A program made the position numbers and the translations under genes. A stretch of DNA of 64,000 nucleotides from Ruminococcaceae bacterium AB4001 (lineage in GTDB: Bacteria > Bacillota > Clostridia > Saccharofermentanales > Saccharofermentanaceae). Shown in pieces: positions 1 through 8,457 of the stretch (position 1 is the first letter of the stretch; every line of letters starts with the position of its first letter). The notes below the pieces were generated by a model, which was not told the DNA's origin, did not search any database, and saw nothing but the letters and a program-made list of their open reading frames with translations. The stretch spans positions 96,526 to 160,525 of the forward strand of contig JHXJ01000004.1 of the NCBI GenBank assembly GCA_000621765.1, given 5' to 3'.

Positions 1-1
1 G

Positions 2-193
2 GATATGGATTCCGATTCCATGTGCGTTAAAGGCTTTTACGAGCTTAACTGCTTCGGAAATGTTGAGAAAGCCAAAGAGTTCGCGGCATCAGCCGTTGCC
101 AAATTAGACGACATGAAATCACCGCCCGAGCGTGAATATTGGAAAAAGAACATCGCAAAGCTGAATAATTCCATCAATTATTTCCGCGGATGA
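2..193 (+). CDS. C-terminal end of an unidentified protein, cut by the window edge
   Basis: An open frame runs in from the left edge and stops with TGA at 191-193, so only about 63 C-terminal residues are visible and the true start lies outside. The tail is hydrophilic and probably helical, with many Lys, Glu and Asn residues, no membrane segment and no motif I recognise. There is a Met at position 5 but no ribosome site is visible before it, so the frame is best read as partial. It lies 223 bases upstream of the exopolysaccharide synthase in the same direction. Function cannot be assigned. Confidence 0.5.
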   Translation, partial: DMDSDSMCVKGFYELNCFGNVEKAKEFAASAVAKLDDMKSPPEREYWKKNIAKLNNSINYFRG

Positions 194-416
194 CTGAAAA
201 CTCCGTCATTCAGACAGATAAGTGGTACTTTGCGGAAGAATTCTGATAGACATATTTATATTCAAGTAATAACATACCCGAGTTTGCGTTTTGTAAATAT
301 CTCTTTTTTAGTTAATTAACATAGCGTTGTTACGGGTGTTACATTTCTACGCGACAATGAAATTGTAGTAATCTGCCTTCTTAAGCCTGCCCTATCTATG
401 CAGGAAAGGACATAAC
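194..416. other. Intergenic region upstream of the exopolysaccharide synthase
   Basis: This 223-base AT-rich spacer holds a 10-bp palindrome GTTAATTAAC near 313 and a CTAC/GTAG inverted repeat around 349-369. An AGGAAAGG ribosome site sits at 401-408, just before the GTG start. I looked for a c-di-GMP (GEMM) riboswitch, because the downstream gene is a likely c-di-GMP target, and did not find its conserved core. No convincing promoter hexamers were found. Confidence 0.35.
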
Positions 417-2318
417 GTGCTGGAATTTTTGACGGGATTTCTGTTTTACGGAATCGTAGAATTCGTATATTGGTATCCGGCCCTCATGGCAATGATGTGG
501 GTCTTAGGATCGCTCATATTCTATTTCAACAACGAAAGACGTGAAGCGCTTCCGCTTAAAGAGACGCCCATGGTCTCGATCCTTATGCCTGCGCATAACG
601 AGAGTGACATCCTGTATAACGTCGTCAAGGAAATGACGGAATTAAACTACCCCAACTACGAATTGATAATGATAAATGACGGCAGCTCCGATGACACCGG
701 CGAGGTTCTTAAGAACATCGTAAGGATGTACGAAAATGTCAGAGTTATCGACCTTAAGAAGAACTGCGGAAAGGCAAATGCCCTCTATCTCGGCACCATC
801 GCTGCCAAAGGCGAGATACTCGTCGGAGTTGATGCCGACTCATATCTTGATAAGAACGCTTTAAGATATCTCGTTTCCCACTTTATCAACAAGAGAAACG
901 GCGAACGTGTCGGCGCCGTAACAGGCAATCCCCGCGTACGCAACAGGGGAACACTTCTTGGAAAACTGCAGCTCTGCGAATACGCGAGCATCATATCCCT
1001 CATAAAGCGCACGCAGCGTATCCTGGGAAAGGTCATGACCGTATCCGGCGTTTGCGTTGCCTACAGGAAAAAGGCTCTGCTCGAGTGCGGATTCTGGGAC
1101 CGTGACATGATGACCGAAGATATCGCTGTCACATGGAAGCTCGAAAAGAATTTCTGGGATGTCCGTTACGAACCCAGGGCTCTGTGCTGGATGCTCGTGC
1201 CTGAGACGATCAAGGGCCTCTGGCGTCAGAGAAAACGCTGGGCAGAAGGCGGTCTGGAAGTCATATTCCGCCACGGCGACATCTTCAAGAGCTGGAAGAG
1301 AAGGAGAATGTTCCCGATCTATCTCGAGCAGGTCTGCTCATTCTTCTGGTCGGTATGCTGGCTGATCCTGACACTGATCCTTCTTATCCTTGAGTTCCAG
1401 GGAAAGACCGTATTTACCGAATACATATGGAAGAGCCAGTTCCTGTCCTTTGTCTGCCTGTTCCAGTTTGTCGTAGCCATCTGGCTTGAATCCCATTACG
1501 ACAAGCAGATATTAAAGAGTTCCTGGTCAGTTATCTGGTACCCGCTGATCTATTGGTACGTTAACGTGTTCATTACTCTTGCAGCGCTTTTCAAGGCGAT
1601 ACTGCCGAAGAAGAAACTCGCTACATGGAAGTCGCCCGACAGAGGCATCACGGCATCTGCCGCGCCTGAAGAAGAGATAGATCCCGATAAGTTTGCGCCG
1701 AAATGGGAGACTCCACAGGTCACATACCAGGATATCAGGGTGAGCCGGCTGATGCAGGCTTTCTCTGCTGATCCCGCAAATGAGGACGGCACATCTGCAC
1801 TTGTCGAAGGAACTCTCGAAAACCCCATCGTCAACAGCAATTCAAAAGAACATATCGAAGACAAGATAACTCAAAAGCCTGTTAAGAAGATCATCGAGAT
1901 CATTCTTACCGTCATCGCGTGGGCCTATATCGTCATTTACTGGGCTTTCATGATCTTCGGAATCATCAGGGACCGCATGGGCAAGCCTGTATTTGAATTC
2001 TGGATCTATAACCACGATACGATCAGGCAGACTGAGCATTTCTTTGTTGTTCTCTTCATAGGAGCGCTTGCTGAGACTGCGATCCTTATCCTGTGGAAGG
2101 AATATAACAAGATCCGCTTCGGCAGAAAGCAGAGAAGAAAGTTCAAAGGTGATGTTACGGAAGAGGAGATCGATGAATATTTCGGGCTTTCTGACGAACT
2201 CCGCGAGGCTATGCATCACCACAAATACATCATCCTTCACGAGAACCCGATCCCGGACGGAATAGGCCAGGGAAGGAAAGGCAAGCGCGGAGTAAACGAT
2301 AATTACCGCAAGCACTGA
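417..2318 (+). CDS. Fused PgaC-PgaD-like poly-N-acetylglucosamine synthase
   Basis: This is a 633-residue processive family 2 glycosyltransferase of the PgaC/IcaA type, predicted to polymerise and export a beta-1,6-linked N-acetylglucosamine-like polymer across the membrane. An N-terminal membrane segment (about 5-36) precedes the GT-A domain with DGS (88-90), DAD (139-141), TED (233-235) and QRKRW (271-275). More membrane segments follow to about 395. After a polar linker, residues about 485-612 resemble E. coli PgaD: two membrane helices, then YNKIRF (563-568) and a soluble tail with a TEEEIDEYFGLSDEL stretch. PgaD is normally a separate subunit that binds c-di-GMP jointly with PgaC. The start is GTG with an AGGAAAGG ribosome site. 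No PgaB deacetylase is visible. The polymer could be another glycan, but the synthase class is firm. Confidence 0.85.
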   Translation: MLEFLTGFLFYGIVEFVYWYPALMAMMWVLGSLIFYFNNERREALPLKETPMVSILMPAHNESDILYNVVKEMTELNYPNYELIMINDGSSDDTGEVLKNIVRMYENVRVIDLKKNCGKANALYLGTIAAKGEILVGVDADSYLDKNALRYLVSHFINKRNGERVGAVTGNPRVRNRGTLLGKLQLCEYASIISLIKRTQRILGKVMTVSGVCVAYRKKALLECGFWDRDMMTEDIAVTWKLEKNFWDVRYEPRALCWMLVPETIKGLWRQRKRWAEGGLEVIFRHGDIFKSWKRRRMFPIYLEQVCSFFWSVCWLILTLILLILEFQGKTVFTEYIWKSQFLSFVCLFQFVVAIWLESHYDKQILKSSWSVIWYPLIYWYVNVFITLAALFKAILPKKKLATWKSPDRGITASAAPEEEIDPDKFAPKWETPQVTYQDIRVSRLMQAFSADPANEDGTSALVEGTLENPIVNSNSKEHIEDKITQKPVKKIIEIILTVIAWAYIVIYWAFMIFGIIRDRMGKPVFEFWIYNHDTIRQTEHFFVVLFIGALAETAILILWKEYNKIRFGRKQRRKFKGDVTEEEIDEYFGLSDELREAMHHHKYIILHENPIPDGIGQGRKGKRGVNDNYRKH

Positions 2319-2399
2319 TTTGGTTTTATCGAGAATATATAGACGCGTATCTATGCATTGATTTCGGTTCTTTGTAATATAAGCAAAAATTCCTTTGAT

Positions 2400-2411
2400 A
2401 TTTGCGCAAAT
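2400..2411. promoter_or_regulatory. 12-bp perfect palindrome, candidate operator
   Basis: ATTTGCGCAAAT is a perfect palindrome ending three bases before the -35 box of the next promoter. That position is typical of a dimeric regulator site for the phosphate transporter gene. The binding protein is unknown. Confidence 0.35.
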
Positions 2412-2414
2412 GCT

Positions 2415-2443
2415 TTGACAACTCAATGCTTCACCAATATTAT
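2415..2443 (+). promoter_or_regulatory. Sigma-A promoter of the Na/phosphate cotransporter gene
   Basis: TTGACA at 2415-2420 and TATTAT at 2438-2443 are separated by exactly 17 bases, a near-consensus vegetative promoter. The ATG at 2506 follows after a short leader. Confidence 0.75.
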
Positions 2444-2505
2444 TAGGTGTGTATTTTTAGAGGTAATTGTGTATTTTTTCAGAGCCGTTCGGAGGCGTTG
2501 ATTAT

Positions 2506-4239
2506 ATGGCAGATGTAGATGTTTGGGCATCCTTGATAGGTCTTTGCTCGGGAATGGCACTGTTCCTGTACAGCATTAAGATCACCAGCGGAAGCTTACA
2601 GACTATTGCCGGAGAAAAATTAAAGAATGTTCTGGCCAAACTCACGGGAAACAGAATAATGGGCGTTGCCGTCGGTGCGGGTATTACTGCACTGATCCAG
2701 TCATCAACAGCTACATCGGTAATGGCAGTCGGCTTTGTTAATGCCGGACTCATGAACCTTTACCAGGCTTTGTGGGTAATAATGGGTGCCAATATCGGTA
2801 CGAACATCACGGCACAGCTCATCGCATTTGATGTCGGAGCCTTTGCTCCCATCGTTGCTCTCCTCGGTACATTCTTCTGCCTTCTTACCAAAGATAAAAA
2901 GTTAAGAAGCATCGGCGAAGCCGTTGCCGGACTGGGATTCATTTTCGTGGCTATGTCCCTGATGAAGGAGTCGATGGCTCCTTTGAGCGAGATGGATATC
3001 GTTAAGGAGATATTCTCATCCATCAACAATCCTTTTGTAGGAATAATCGTAGGCATCATTTTCGTAATCATCATACAGAGTTCCGCAGCCGGCGTAGGTG
3101 TCCTTCAGGCCATGGCGATGTCGGCATCCGGAGCCCAGCTCATTTCTCTCGATCAGGCGATGTTCATCATCTTCGGACTTAACATCGGTACATGTGTAAC
3201 TGCGGTCTTCGCTTCGATCGGCGGTTCCAGAAACGCAACAAGAGCCGGTATGCTCCACATGATGTTCAACGTTATCGGAACGGCGATCTTCACAGTTGCC
3301 TACTATGTACTGCCTGTCGCTAAATGGGTAAGCGCGCTTTCACCTAACGATGTGGCAAGACAGTTCGCAAACATGCACCTTGTATTCAATCTCGCTTCAA
3401 CCATCATCCTGCTTCCTTTCGGAAAACTTATCGTTAAGCTTGTTAAGCTCATGGTTCCGGATAAGGGCGGCGATAAGGACGGCGTCCAGTATCTTAAGTA
3501 TCTCAACCCGAACATGATCAGCTCCAAGAGCCAGGTGGGTACAGAGGTCCTTATAAGGGCGCTTTGCAATGAGACCAGCAGAATGCTCGTAATGGCCGGA
3601 AACAACGTCCAGATGAGTATCGAAGCCGTTCTCGAAAACAACGAGAAGAAGCAGCAGACGATATATGAGACAGAAGAGTATGTCGATTATCTGAATAAGG
3701 AGATCTCCTACTATATCTCGCACGCTCTGGTATTTGAAATGTCGGAGAAAGAAGCCGTTGCCATGAGCGCACTGTTCAAGATAACGGGAAATATCGAGCG
3801 TATGGGCGATCACGCAATAAATATCTCCGGATATGCTGAACTTCTCGAGAAAAAAGGCCTGAAGCTTTCCGAAAAGGCAAGAGCAGAAGTCAGCCAGATG
3901 GTAAAGACTACCAGTGATGCATATAATCTCCTGCTCGGAAGCAAGCCGGGTTCAGTTCATATCAGAATGGCCCAGATGGAACAGAAGATCGACGACCTGA
4001 CCGACGACTACAGAGAGCATCAGCTCGAGAGACTTAAGTCCGGTACATGTTCCGGCGATGCGTGCGTTATCTACTCGGAGATGCTTACGGACTTCGAGCG
4101 TCTTGGTGACCACATGCTTAACATCGCTGAAGCTGCTGCAGAATCAAATCTCATTACGCTTAAGGTACCTGAAGAACCTATGACTGAAGAGAAGCCGGAA
4201 AGAAAGAAGAAGGCTGCACCTGCAGAGGCAAAGGCCTGA
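2506..4239 (+). CDS. Na+/phosphate cotransporter with PhoU-like C-terminal domain
   Basis: A 577-residue member of the NptA/YjbB family of sodium-dependent phosphate transporters. The membrane half (about 1-300) has the two inverted-repeat QSS signatures, QSSTATSVM (65-73) and QSSAAGVGVLQ (about 190). The second half (about 330-550) is helical and PhoU-like, with repeated E-R-(M/L)-GDH motifs (ERMGDHAIN and ERLGDHMLN), as in phosphate-signalling proteins. The C-terminus is Lys/Glu/Ala rich. I chose the ATG at 2506 because GGAGG lies at 2491-2495; an upstream TTG at 2467 lacks such a site. The gene has its own strong promoter, and trmL follows 18 bases downstream. It may import or export phosphate. 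Confidence 0.88.
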   Translation: MADVDVWASLIGLCSGMALFLYSIKITSGSLQTIAGEKLKNVLAKLTGNRIMGVAVGAGITALIQSSTATSVMAVGFVNAGLMNLYQALWVIMGANIGTNITAQLIAFDVGAFAPIVALLGTFFCLLTKDKKLRSIGEAVAGLGFIFVAMSLMKESMAPLSEMDIVKEIFSSINNPFVGIIVGIIFVIIIQSSAAGVGVLQAMAMSASGAQLISLDQAMFIIFGLNIGTCVTAVFASIGGSRNATRAGMLHMMFNVIGTAIFTVAYYVLPVAKWVSALSPNDVARQFANMHLVFNLASTIILLPFGKLIVKLVKLMVPDKGGDKDGVQYLKYLNPNMISSKSQVGTEVLIRALCNETSRMLVMAGNNVQMSIEAVLENNEKKQQTIYETEEYVDYLNKEISYYISHALVFEMSEKEAVAMSALFKITGNIERMGDHAINISGYAELLEKKGLKLSEKARAEVSQMVKTTSDAYNLLLGSKPGSVHIRMAQMEQKIDDLTDDYREHQLERLKSGTCSGDACVIYSEMLTDFERLGDHMLNIAEAAAESNLITLKVPEEPMTEEKPERKKKAAPAEAKA

Positions 4240-4257
4240 TATTCCGTATAGAAGCAT

Positions 4258-4839
4258 ATGAGTGAAACAGCCGAAAACATAGTGAATGTGGTTCTTTTCG
4301 AGCCCGAGATACCTCAAAACACAGGAAACATCATGCGTACCTGCGTGGCTGCAGGAGCTGTTCTTCACATAATCGGCCCTGTCGGGTTTGACATAGAGAA
4401 CCCTGAATTCAGAAGGGCTTCGACTAATCACATAACATGGGCTGATTACACGCTCTACGATTCCTGGAAGGATTTCACCGAAAAGAATGACGGAGAGTAT
4501 TTCTTTATGACCCGTTACGGGAAAGTTCCTCCGTCGGATATTGATTTTGCTGAAGCTTCGGGAAAAGGAAAGATCTTCCTTATATTCGGCAAGGAGAGCA
4601 CGGGCATTCCCGGCGAGATACTGAGGGCAAACCTCGACAGATGCTTCAGGATCCCGATGAATGCTGACTGCAGATGCCTGAATCTTTCCAATGCGTGCGC
4701 CATAGCGATCTATGAAGTTTTAAGGCAGCTCGGGTATCCCGGCCTTTCGATGACCGAGGAACAAAAGGGAGCGGACTTCATAGAGCAGAATTATTCTTAC
4801 GACGAGACATTAAGAAAAAAGGGCGGACGCAAAACTTAA
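4258..4839 (+). CDS. trmL: tRNA (cytidine/uridine-2'-O-)-methyltransferase TrmL
   Basis: A 193-residue SPOUT-class methyltransferase that 2'-O-methylates the wobble nucleotide (position 34) of tRNA-Leu using S-adenosylmethionine. The family hallmarks are all present: the N-terminal PEIPQNTGNIMRT motif, the central FGKESTGIP loop, and the C-terminal trefoil-knot segment IPMNADCRCLNLSNACAIA. Length is close to the usual ~160 residues plus a polar tail ending in Lys/Arg. It follows the phosphate transporter by 18 bases with only a weak ribosome site, so it is probably co-transcribed with it. Confidence 0.9.
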   Translation: MSETAENIVNVVLFEPEIPQNTGNIMRTCVAAGAVLHIIGPVGFDIENPEFRRASTNHITWADYTLYDSWKDFTEKNDGEYFFMTRYGKVPPSDIDFAEASGKGKIFLIFGKESTGIPGEILRANLDRCFRIPMNADCRCLNLSNACAIAIYEVLRQLGYPGLSMTEEQKGADFIEQNYSYDETLRKKGGRKT

Positions 4840-4882
4840 GTCCCGCTTTACTTCGATAAATTACATCTTCAAAATTTCCGAC

Positions 4883-4918
4883 AAAATTACCGCTGGCAGT
4901 ACATTTGGCGGCAATTTT
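4883..4918 (+). terminator. Inverted repeat after trmL, probable terminator
   Basis: AAAATTACCGC (4883-4893) pairs with GCGGCAATTTT (4908-4918), leaving one internal mismatch. It lies 43 bases after the trmL stop, ends in a short T stretch, and precedes the convergent gene. Confidence 0.5.
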
Positions 4919-4933
4919 GATCTTCCAATCAAA

Positions 4934-4962
4934 AAGGCTGTCGCAGGATATGCGGCAGCCTT
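4934..4962 (-). terminator. Rho-independent terminator of the leftward amino-acid ABC operon
   Basis: AAGGCTGTCGC and GCGGCAGCCTT form an 11-bp stem with one non-canonical pair. Read on the minus strand it is followed by TTTTT, 25 bases after the stop of the zinc-ribbon gene. Confidence 0.7.
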
Positions 4963-4987
4963 CTGGAATTTAATCTTTATATGCTGA

Positions 4988-5719
4988 TCAGCCGAACTCG
5001 TATGTGCAGGCGTCGATGAGAAGAACTCCGCTGACATAACCGTTTTCTGTAGTAACGAAATCACCGGTGATATAGTAATTATCGTTGGTATTGTTGCTGT
5101 TGCTGTTGTTATTATTCGAATAGGATGTGTTGTAGAGATCAGCTTCTTCCATAGCTGATTCCCATGCTTCGTCCCATACATCGCCAACTTCGTTTGCAAC
5201 GGGCATCCAGAAGAATGTGAGGATGAGAGCGCATGCAGCTGTACCAAGTATCGACAGGATAAGACCTGCAACGGCTTTTCCTTTTCCGGCACCATTCTTT
5301 TTGCAAACGCCGACAATGGAGAAGATCAGACCCATAAGTCCCAAAATGAACGGGAAGTACGGGATCCAGCAGAAGCAAAGCGTAAGGATGCCGAATATAA
5401 GACCTGCGATTGCAGAACCGTTGCTGCGCTTTCCGGAACCCTTTATGGGAGTGACCTGCTGGTAAACAGGCTGAACCTGCTGTGCATAAACGGGCTGCTG
5501 ATAAGCCGGCTGTACAGGAACCTGCTGCTGATACATAGGCTGAACAGGCTGCTGATATAAAGGCTGAACAGGTGTAGGCTGTGCCGGCTGCTGGTACATA
5601 GGCTGTACCGGCTGGGCAGGTGCCTGCTGAACGGGTGTTGCGACGCGAGCCTGTGCTCCGCAGTTAGAGCAGAATGACTGGCCGTCAGGTATGAAAGATC
5701 CACATGATTCACAATACAT
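4988..5719 (-). CDS. Zinc-ribbon, Gln/Pro-rich membrane protein (DUF4190-like)
   Basis: A 243-residue protein of unknown function with a clear modular order. Residues 1-22 form a zinc ribbon with two CxxC pairs (YCESCG and FCSNCG). Residues about 28-92 are a low-complexity spacer of PVQPMYQQPAQP-type units. Residues about 102-180 form a two-to-three-helix membrane domain of the DUF4190 kind (GLIFGILTL, then GKAVAGLILSILG). A Ser/Asn-rich linker (SNNNNSNSNNTND) and a short end segment close it. It starts 16 bases after the ABC ATPase gene, with a strong AGGGAGGG ribosome site, so it is probably the last gene of that operon. Such proteins are common in clostridia as membrane proteins of unknown role. 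Confidence 0.75.
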   Translation of the reverse strand: MYCESCGSFIPDGQSFCSNCGAQARVATPVQQAPAQPVQPMYQQPAQPTPVQPLYQQPVQPMYQQQVPVQPAYQQPVYAQQVQPVYQQVTPIKGSGKRSNGSAIAGLIFGILTLCFCWIPYFPFILGLMGLIFSIVGVCKKNGAGKGKAVAGLILSILGTAACALILTFFWMPVANEVGDVWDEAWESAMEEADLYNTSYSNNNNSNSNNTNDNYYITGDFVTTENGYVSGVLLIDACTYEFG

Positions 5720-5735
5720 ATCTATCCCTCCCTTA

Positions 5736-6485
5736 TTACAATACTTTCTTCAAGAAAGACTGGAGACGCTCATTCTGAGGATGATCAAAGATCCCTTCAG
5801 GAGTGTTCTCTTCAATGATTCTACCACAATCCATAAATATGACACGAGTGGCGACCTCTCTTGCAAATCCCATCTCGTGAGTAACACATACCATTGTCAT
5901 TCCTGCCTTGGCAAGGACTTTCATAACGTCGAGAACTTCGCCGACCATCTCCGGATCGAGCGCGCTTGTAGGCTCATCGAAAAGCATGACCTGCGGATCC
6001 ATGGCGAGAGCCCTTACGATGGCGATTCTCTGCTTCTGTCCGCCGGAGAGCTGTGACGGATATGCCGAAGCCCTGTCCTTCAATCCGACTCTTTCCAATA
6101 ACTCCATCGCTTTCTTCTCCGCCTCTTCTTTGGAAAGTCCGTGAAGCTTCATGGGCGCGATCGTCATGTTGCGGAGGATCGTGAGGTGAGGGAAGAGGTT
6201 GAAGTGCTGGAATACCATTCCCATATCCTGTCTGAGCTTATTGATGTCAGTCGAGGGGGAAGTGATGTCCGTTCCTTCAAAAGTTATCGTTCCCGAAGTC
6301 GGACGCTCCAAAAGATTAAGAGATCTGAGGAAAGTAGACTTACCGGAACCGGAAGGGCCGATTACAACGACGACTTCGCCTTTTTTGATATCGGTGGTAA
6401 CGCCGTCTAAAGCTTTGACCTCTCCGTCGTTATAGTGTTTTTTGAGATCCGTTACGGATATGATTACGTTATTATCAGCGCTCAC
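5736..6485 (-). CDS. Polar amino-acid ABC transporter ATPase (GlnQ type)
   Basis: A 249-residue nucleotide-binding subunit that powers uptake of a polar amino acid. It shows Walker [10 protein letters not shown] (about 43-51), the Q-loop [11 protein letters not shown], the LSGGQKQR signature, Walker B with [11 protein letters not shown], and the switch His in THEMGFA. The GTG start at 6485 was chosen because AAAGGAGG lies ten bases upstream; the open frame continues further upstream without a ribosome site. It overlaps the permease gene by 11 bases, which suggests translational coupling. The sequence is standard for the family, and substrate specificity must come from the receptor. Confidence 0.92.
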   Translation of the reverse strand: MSADNNVIISVTDLKKHYNDGEVKALDGVTTDIKKGEVVVVIGPSGSGKSTFLRSLNLLERPTSGTITFEGTDITSPSTDINKLRQDMGMVFQHFNLFPHLTILRNMTIAPMKLHGLSKEEAEKKAMELLERVGLKDRASAYPSQLSGGQKQRIAIVRALAMDPQVMLFDEPTSALDPEMVGEVLDVMKVLAKAGMTMVCVTHEMGFAREVATRVIFMDCGRIIEENTPEGIFDHPQNERLQSFLKKVL

Positions 6486-7344
6486 TGTTCTTGAGCCTCC
6501 TTTCGAGCAACGATACAAGCCAGCTGAAGAACATGACGATCACGAGATAGATGACCGCGACCGCGATAAGAGGCATGAACGCGGAATACGTTCTGGATCT
6601 TATGATGTCTCCGCCTTTTGTCAGCTCCTGAAGTCCGACATAACCTGAAACTGAAGTCTCTTTGATGAGGACGATAAACTCGTTAGCGAGTGCAGGAAGT
6701 ACAGTCTTGAACGCCTGCGGGATGATGATGAAAGCCATTGTCCTTACATAGCCGAAACCCAATGAACGGCCTGCTTCGAACTGGCCCTTGTCGACGCTCA
6801 TGATGCCGCCCCTGATGATCTCGGCAACGTAAGCGCCGGAATTGATTCCGAATGCGAGTACTGCAACGAGGATCTTGTTGTTGGATGAAGCGAAAATAAC
6901 GAAGTAGATTATCATGAGCTGTACTACGACAGGTGTTCCTCTGATCACTGTGAGGTAGACGCCGCAGAGCTTATAGAAAAAGAACAGAATGGCTTTGCCA
7001 AATCCACCTTTAAGTTCTTCTTTTAGTGTGTCATAAGAAGACCTGACAAGTGCGACGATGACGCCTAAAACGATACCCAGAAGGACAGCAAAGAAAGTAA
7101 CTTCAAATGTAACGCCAAGACCTTTGACGATATACATATAACGCTTGTCGGTGATGAAGTTGTTTTCGAAGTCTAAATAGAATGCGCTTCCAAAGAAAGC
7201 TGTACGGAGATTTTCCATCCATGAAGGCATGGAATTCATAGGCATAAACAGCAATAAGTAAGCAATGAAAACTGCCACTGCGATTACGCCGATCACGATA
7301 AGAGCATTTCTTATCTTGGTTTTGTTAGTCTTTTTTCCGCTCAT
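6475..7344 (-). CDS. Polar amino-acid ABC transporter permease
   Basis: A 289-residue HisM/GlnP-type permease. After an N-terminal membrane helix (about 11-34) come a soluble stretch of some 45 residues and the multi-helix permease domain. The cytoplasmic coupling loop [22 protein letters not shown] is diagnostic, as is [14 protein letters not shown] single permease gene implies a homodimer. The frame extends to 7377, but the ATG at 7344 has AGAGGA seven bases upstream and is preferred. It lies between the receptor gene (with an intervening hairpin) and the ATPase gene. Confidence 0.9.
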   Translation of the reverse strand: MSGKKTNKTKIRNALIVIGVIAVAVFIAYLLLFMPMNSMPSWMENLRTAFFGSAFYLDFENNFITDKRYMYIVKGLGVTFEVTFFAVLLGIVLGVIVALVRSSYDTLKEELKGGFGKAILFFFYKLCGVYLTVIRGTPVVVQLMIIYFVIFASSNNKILVAVLAFGINSGAYVAEIIRGGIMSVDKGQFEAGRSLGFGYVRTMAFIIIPQAFKTVLPALANEFIVLIKETSVSGYVGLQELTKGGDIIRSRTYSAFMPLIAVAVIYLVIVMFFSWLVSLLERRLKNSER

Positions 7345-7405
7345 TTGTTGTTCCTCTGATTTTAGGTGTCGACCCATAAAAAAGCATCTTTAATTATAAA
7401 TAATA

Positions 7406-7440
7406 AAAGAGCGGAAATACAGACCATATTTCCGCTCTTT
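7406..7440 (-). terminator. Hairpin between receptor and permease genes, probable attenuator
   Basis: A perfect 14-bp inverted repeat (AAAGAGCGGAAATA with TATTTCCGCTCTTT), seven-base loop, followed on the minus strand by TTATTATTT. It sits between the receptor stop (7470) and permease start (7344). Such hairpins usually stabilise the receptor mRNA or partially terminate, so that receptor is made in excess. Confidence 0.75.
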
Positions 7441-7469
7441 ATTGTTGTTTCCGAATCAGTTATCGAAAA

Positions 7470-8291
7470 TTATTTGTTAGCTGCTGCAACGAATGCCTTA
7501 GCAGGCTCATTGTCGATAACTACTGCATCGATCTTGCCGGACTGGAGTGCGATGACTGCATCGTTACCCTTTGCAAAACGCTCGATCCTGTCTTCACCGA
7601 TCTCATCTGTCATGTAGATGTCGCCTGTTGTACCTGTCTGAACACCAACCTTGTAGCTGCCCTCAAGGAGCTTATCTACATCAGTGATCTCAGAACCGTC
7701 AAGAACGATTACGGACTGAACGCCTGTAGCATAAGGTGTAGAGAAGTTAACGGACTTAAGTCTGTCTTCTGTAACTGTCATGCCTGCGCATCCGATGTCA
7801 TACTTACCGGCCTGAACACCTGCGATGATGGAATCGAACTCAACGTCCTCGATAACGAGCTCAAGACCGAGCTTGTCAGCTACTGCCTTAGCGATCTCAG
7901 GGTCGATACCTACGACGTTGTCTCCCTCATAGTACTCATAAGGAGGGAAGAAAGCGTTCGTAGCCATGATGAGCTTGCCAGCTTCGATAGTAGTAAATTC
8001 AGGATAATCTGAAGTTACGGAATCTTTCTTCTCTACTGTAGCACCGCTGGGGATGTGCTTCTCGATGATTGCGGGAATTGTGCCGTCTTCTGTGAGCTCA
8101 GCGAGAGCCTGGTCGATAGCATTCTTAAGTCCCTCGTTCTCCTTGTTGATCGCCATAGCATAATCTTCGATAGCATAAGGTGTATCAAGGATCTTAAGGT
8201 TCTTCTTGGATGAACCTGCTGCGCAGGAAGCGGATCCGAGCAAAAGTGCTGCGGAGAGGATTCCAGCTGCGATTTTCTTGAATGTCTTCAT
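7470..8291 (-). CDS. Amino-acid ABC receptor lipoprotein, circularly permuted
   Basis: A 273-residue lipoprotein of the SBP_bac_3 (HisJ/GlnH) family with its segments in an unusual order. A signal peptide ends at Cys23 (context SASC). Residues 31-80 (NLKILDTPYAIEDYA through DGTIPAIIEKHI) match what is normally the C-terminal end of this family. A linker (81-105) then leads into the normal N-terminal start, LIMATNAFFPPYEY (107-120). The chain continues through GMTVTEDRLKSVNFS (170-184) and GVQTGTTGDIY (216-226) to VVIDNEPAKAFVAAANK, where the protein stops exactly where the first segment would normally follow. Ligand-contacting motifs (TEDR, TGTTGD, IDNEPA) are intact. It heads the operon with the permease and ATPase. 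The family is certain; the permutation is read from family knowledge. Confidence 0.9.
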   Translation of the reverse strand: MKTFKKIAAGILSAALLLGSASCAAGSSKKNLKILDTPYAIEDYAMAINKENEGLKNAIDQALAELTEDGTIPAIIEKHIPSGATVEKKDSVTSDYPEFTTIEAGKLIMATNAFFPPYEYYEGDNVVGIDPEIAKAVADKLGLELVIEDVEFDSIIAGVQAGKYDIGCAGMTVTEDRLKSVNFSTPYATGVQSVIVLDGSEITDVDKLLEGSYKVGVQTGTTGDIYMTDEIGEDRIERFAKGNDAVIALQSGKIDAVVIDNEPAKAFVAAANK

Positions 8292-8308
8292 AACAATTTC
8301 TCCTTTTT

Positions 8309-8321
8309 ACCGCGTCGCGGT
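8309..8321. promoter_or_regulatory. 13-bp palindrome in the receptor-gene leader
   Basis: ACCGCG-T-CGCGGT is a perfect palindrome just upstream of the receptor gene ribosome site (GGAGA on the minus strand). A second perfect palindrome, ACAGG-T-CCTGT, lies at 8351-8361 further up the same leader. Either could be an operator for an amino-acid regulator; neither matches a site I recognise. Confidence 0.3.
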
Positions 8322-8457
8322 TAAGCAATTTGGAATAATGGTATCTTACGACAGGTCCTGTTAAATCGTAAATGAACAAAAGTCCGAAAAATAATTGCCC
8401 GTAAATATATTTTTAAGTAAAATATCTAAAGAACAATTGAAAGGACGCTGATAATCG

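Noticed and set aside
194..416. c-di-GMP riboswitch before the PgaC-PgaD gene
   Set aside because: The conserved GEMM core sequences and fold were not found.
1842..2426. 194-codon leftward frame opposite the PgaD-like end
   Set aside because: Antisense to a coding region with clear PgaD homology; no ribosome site and no recognisable domain.
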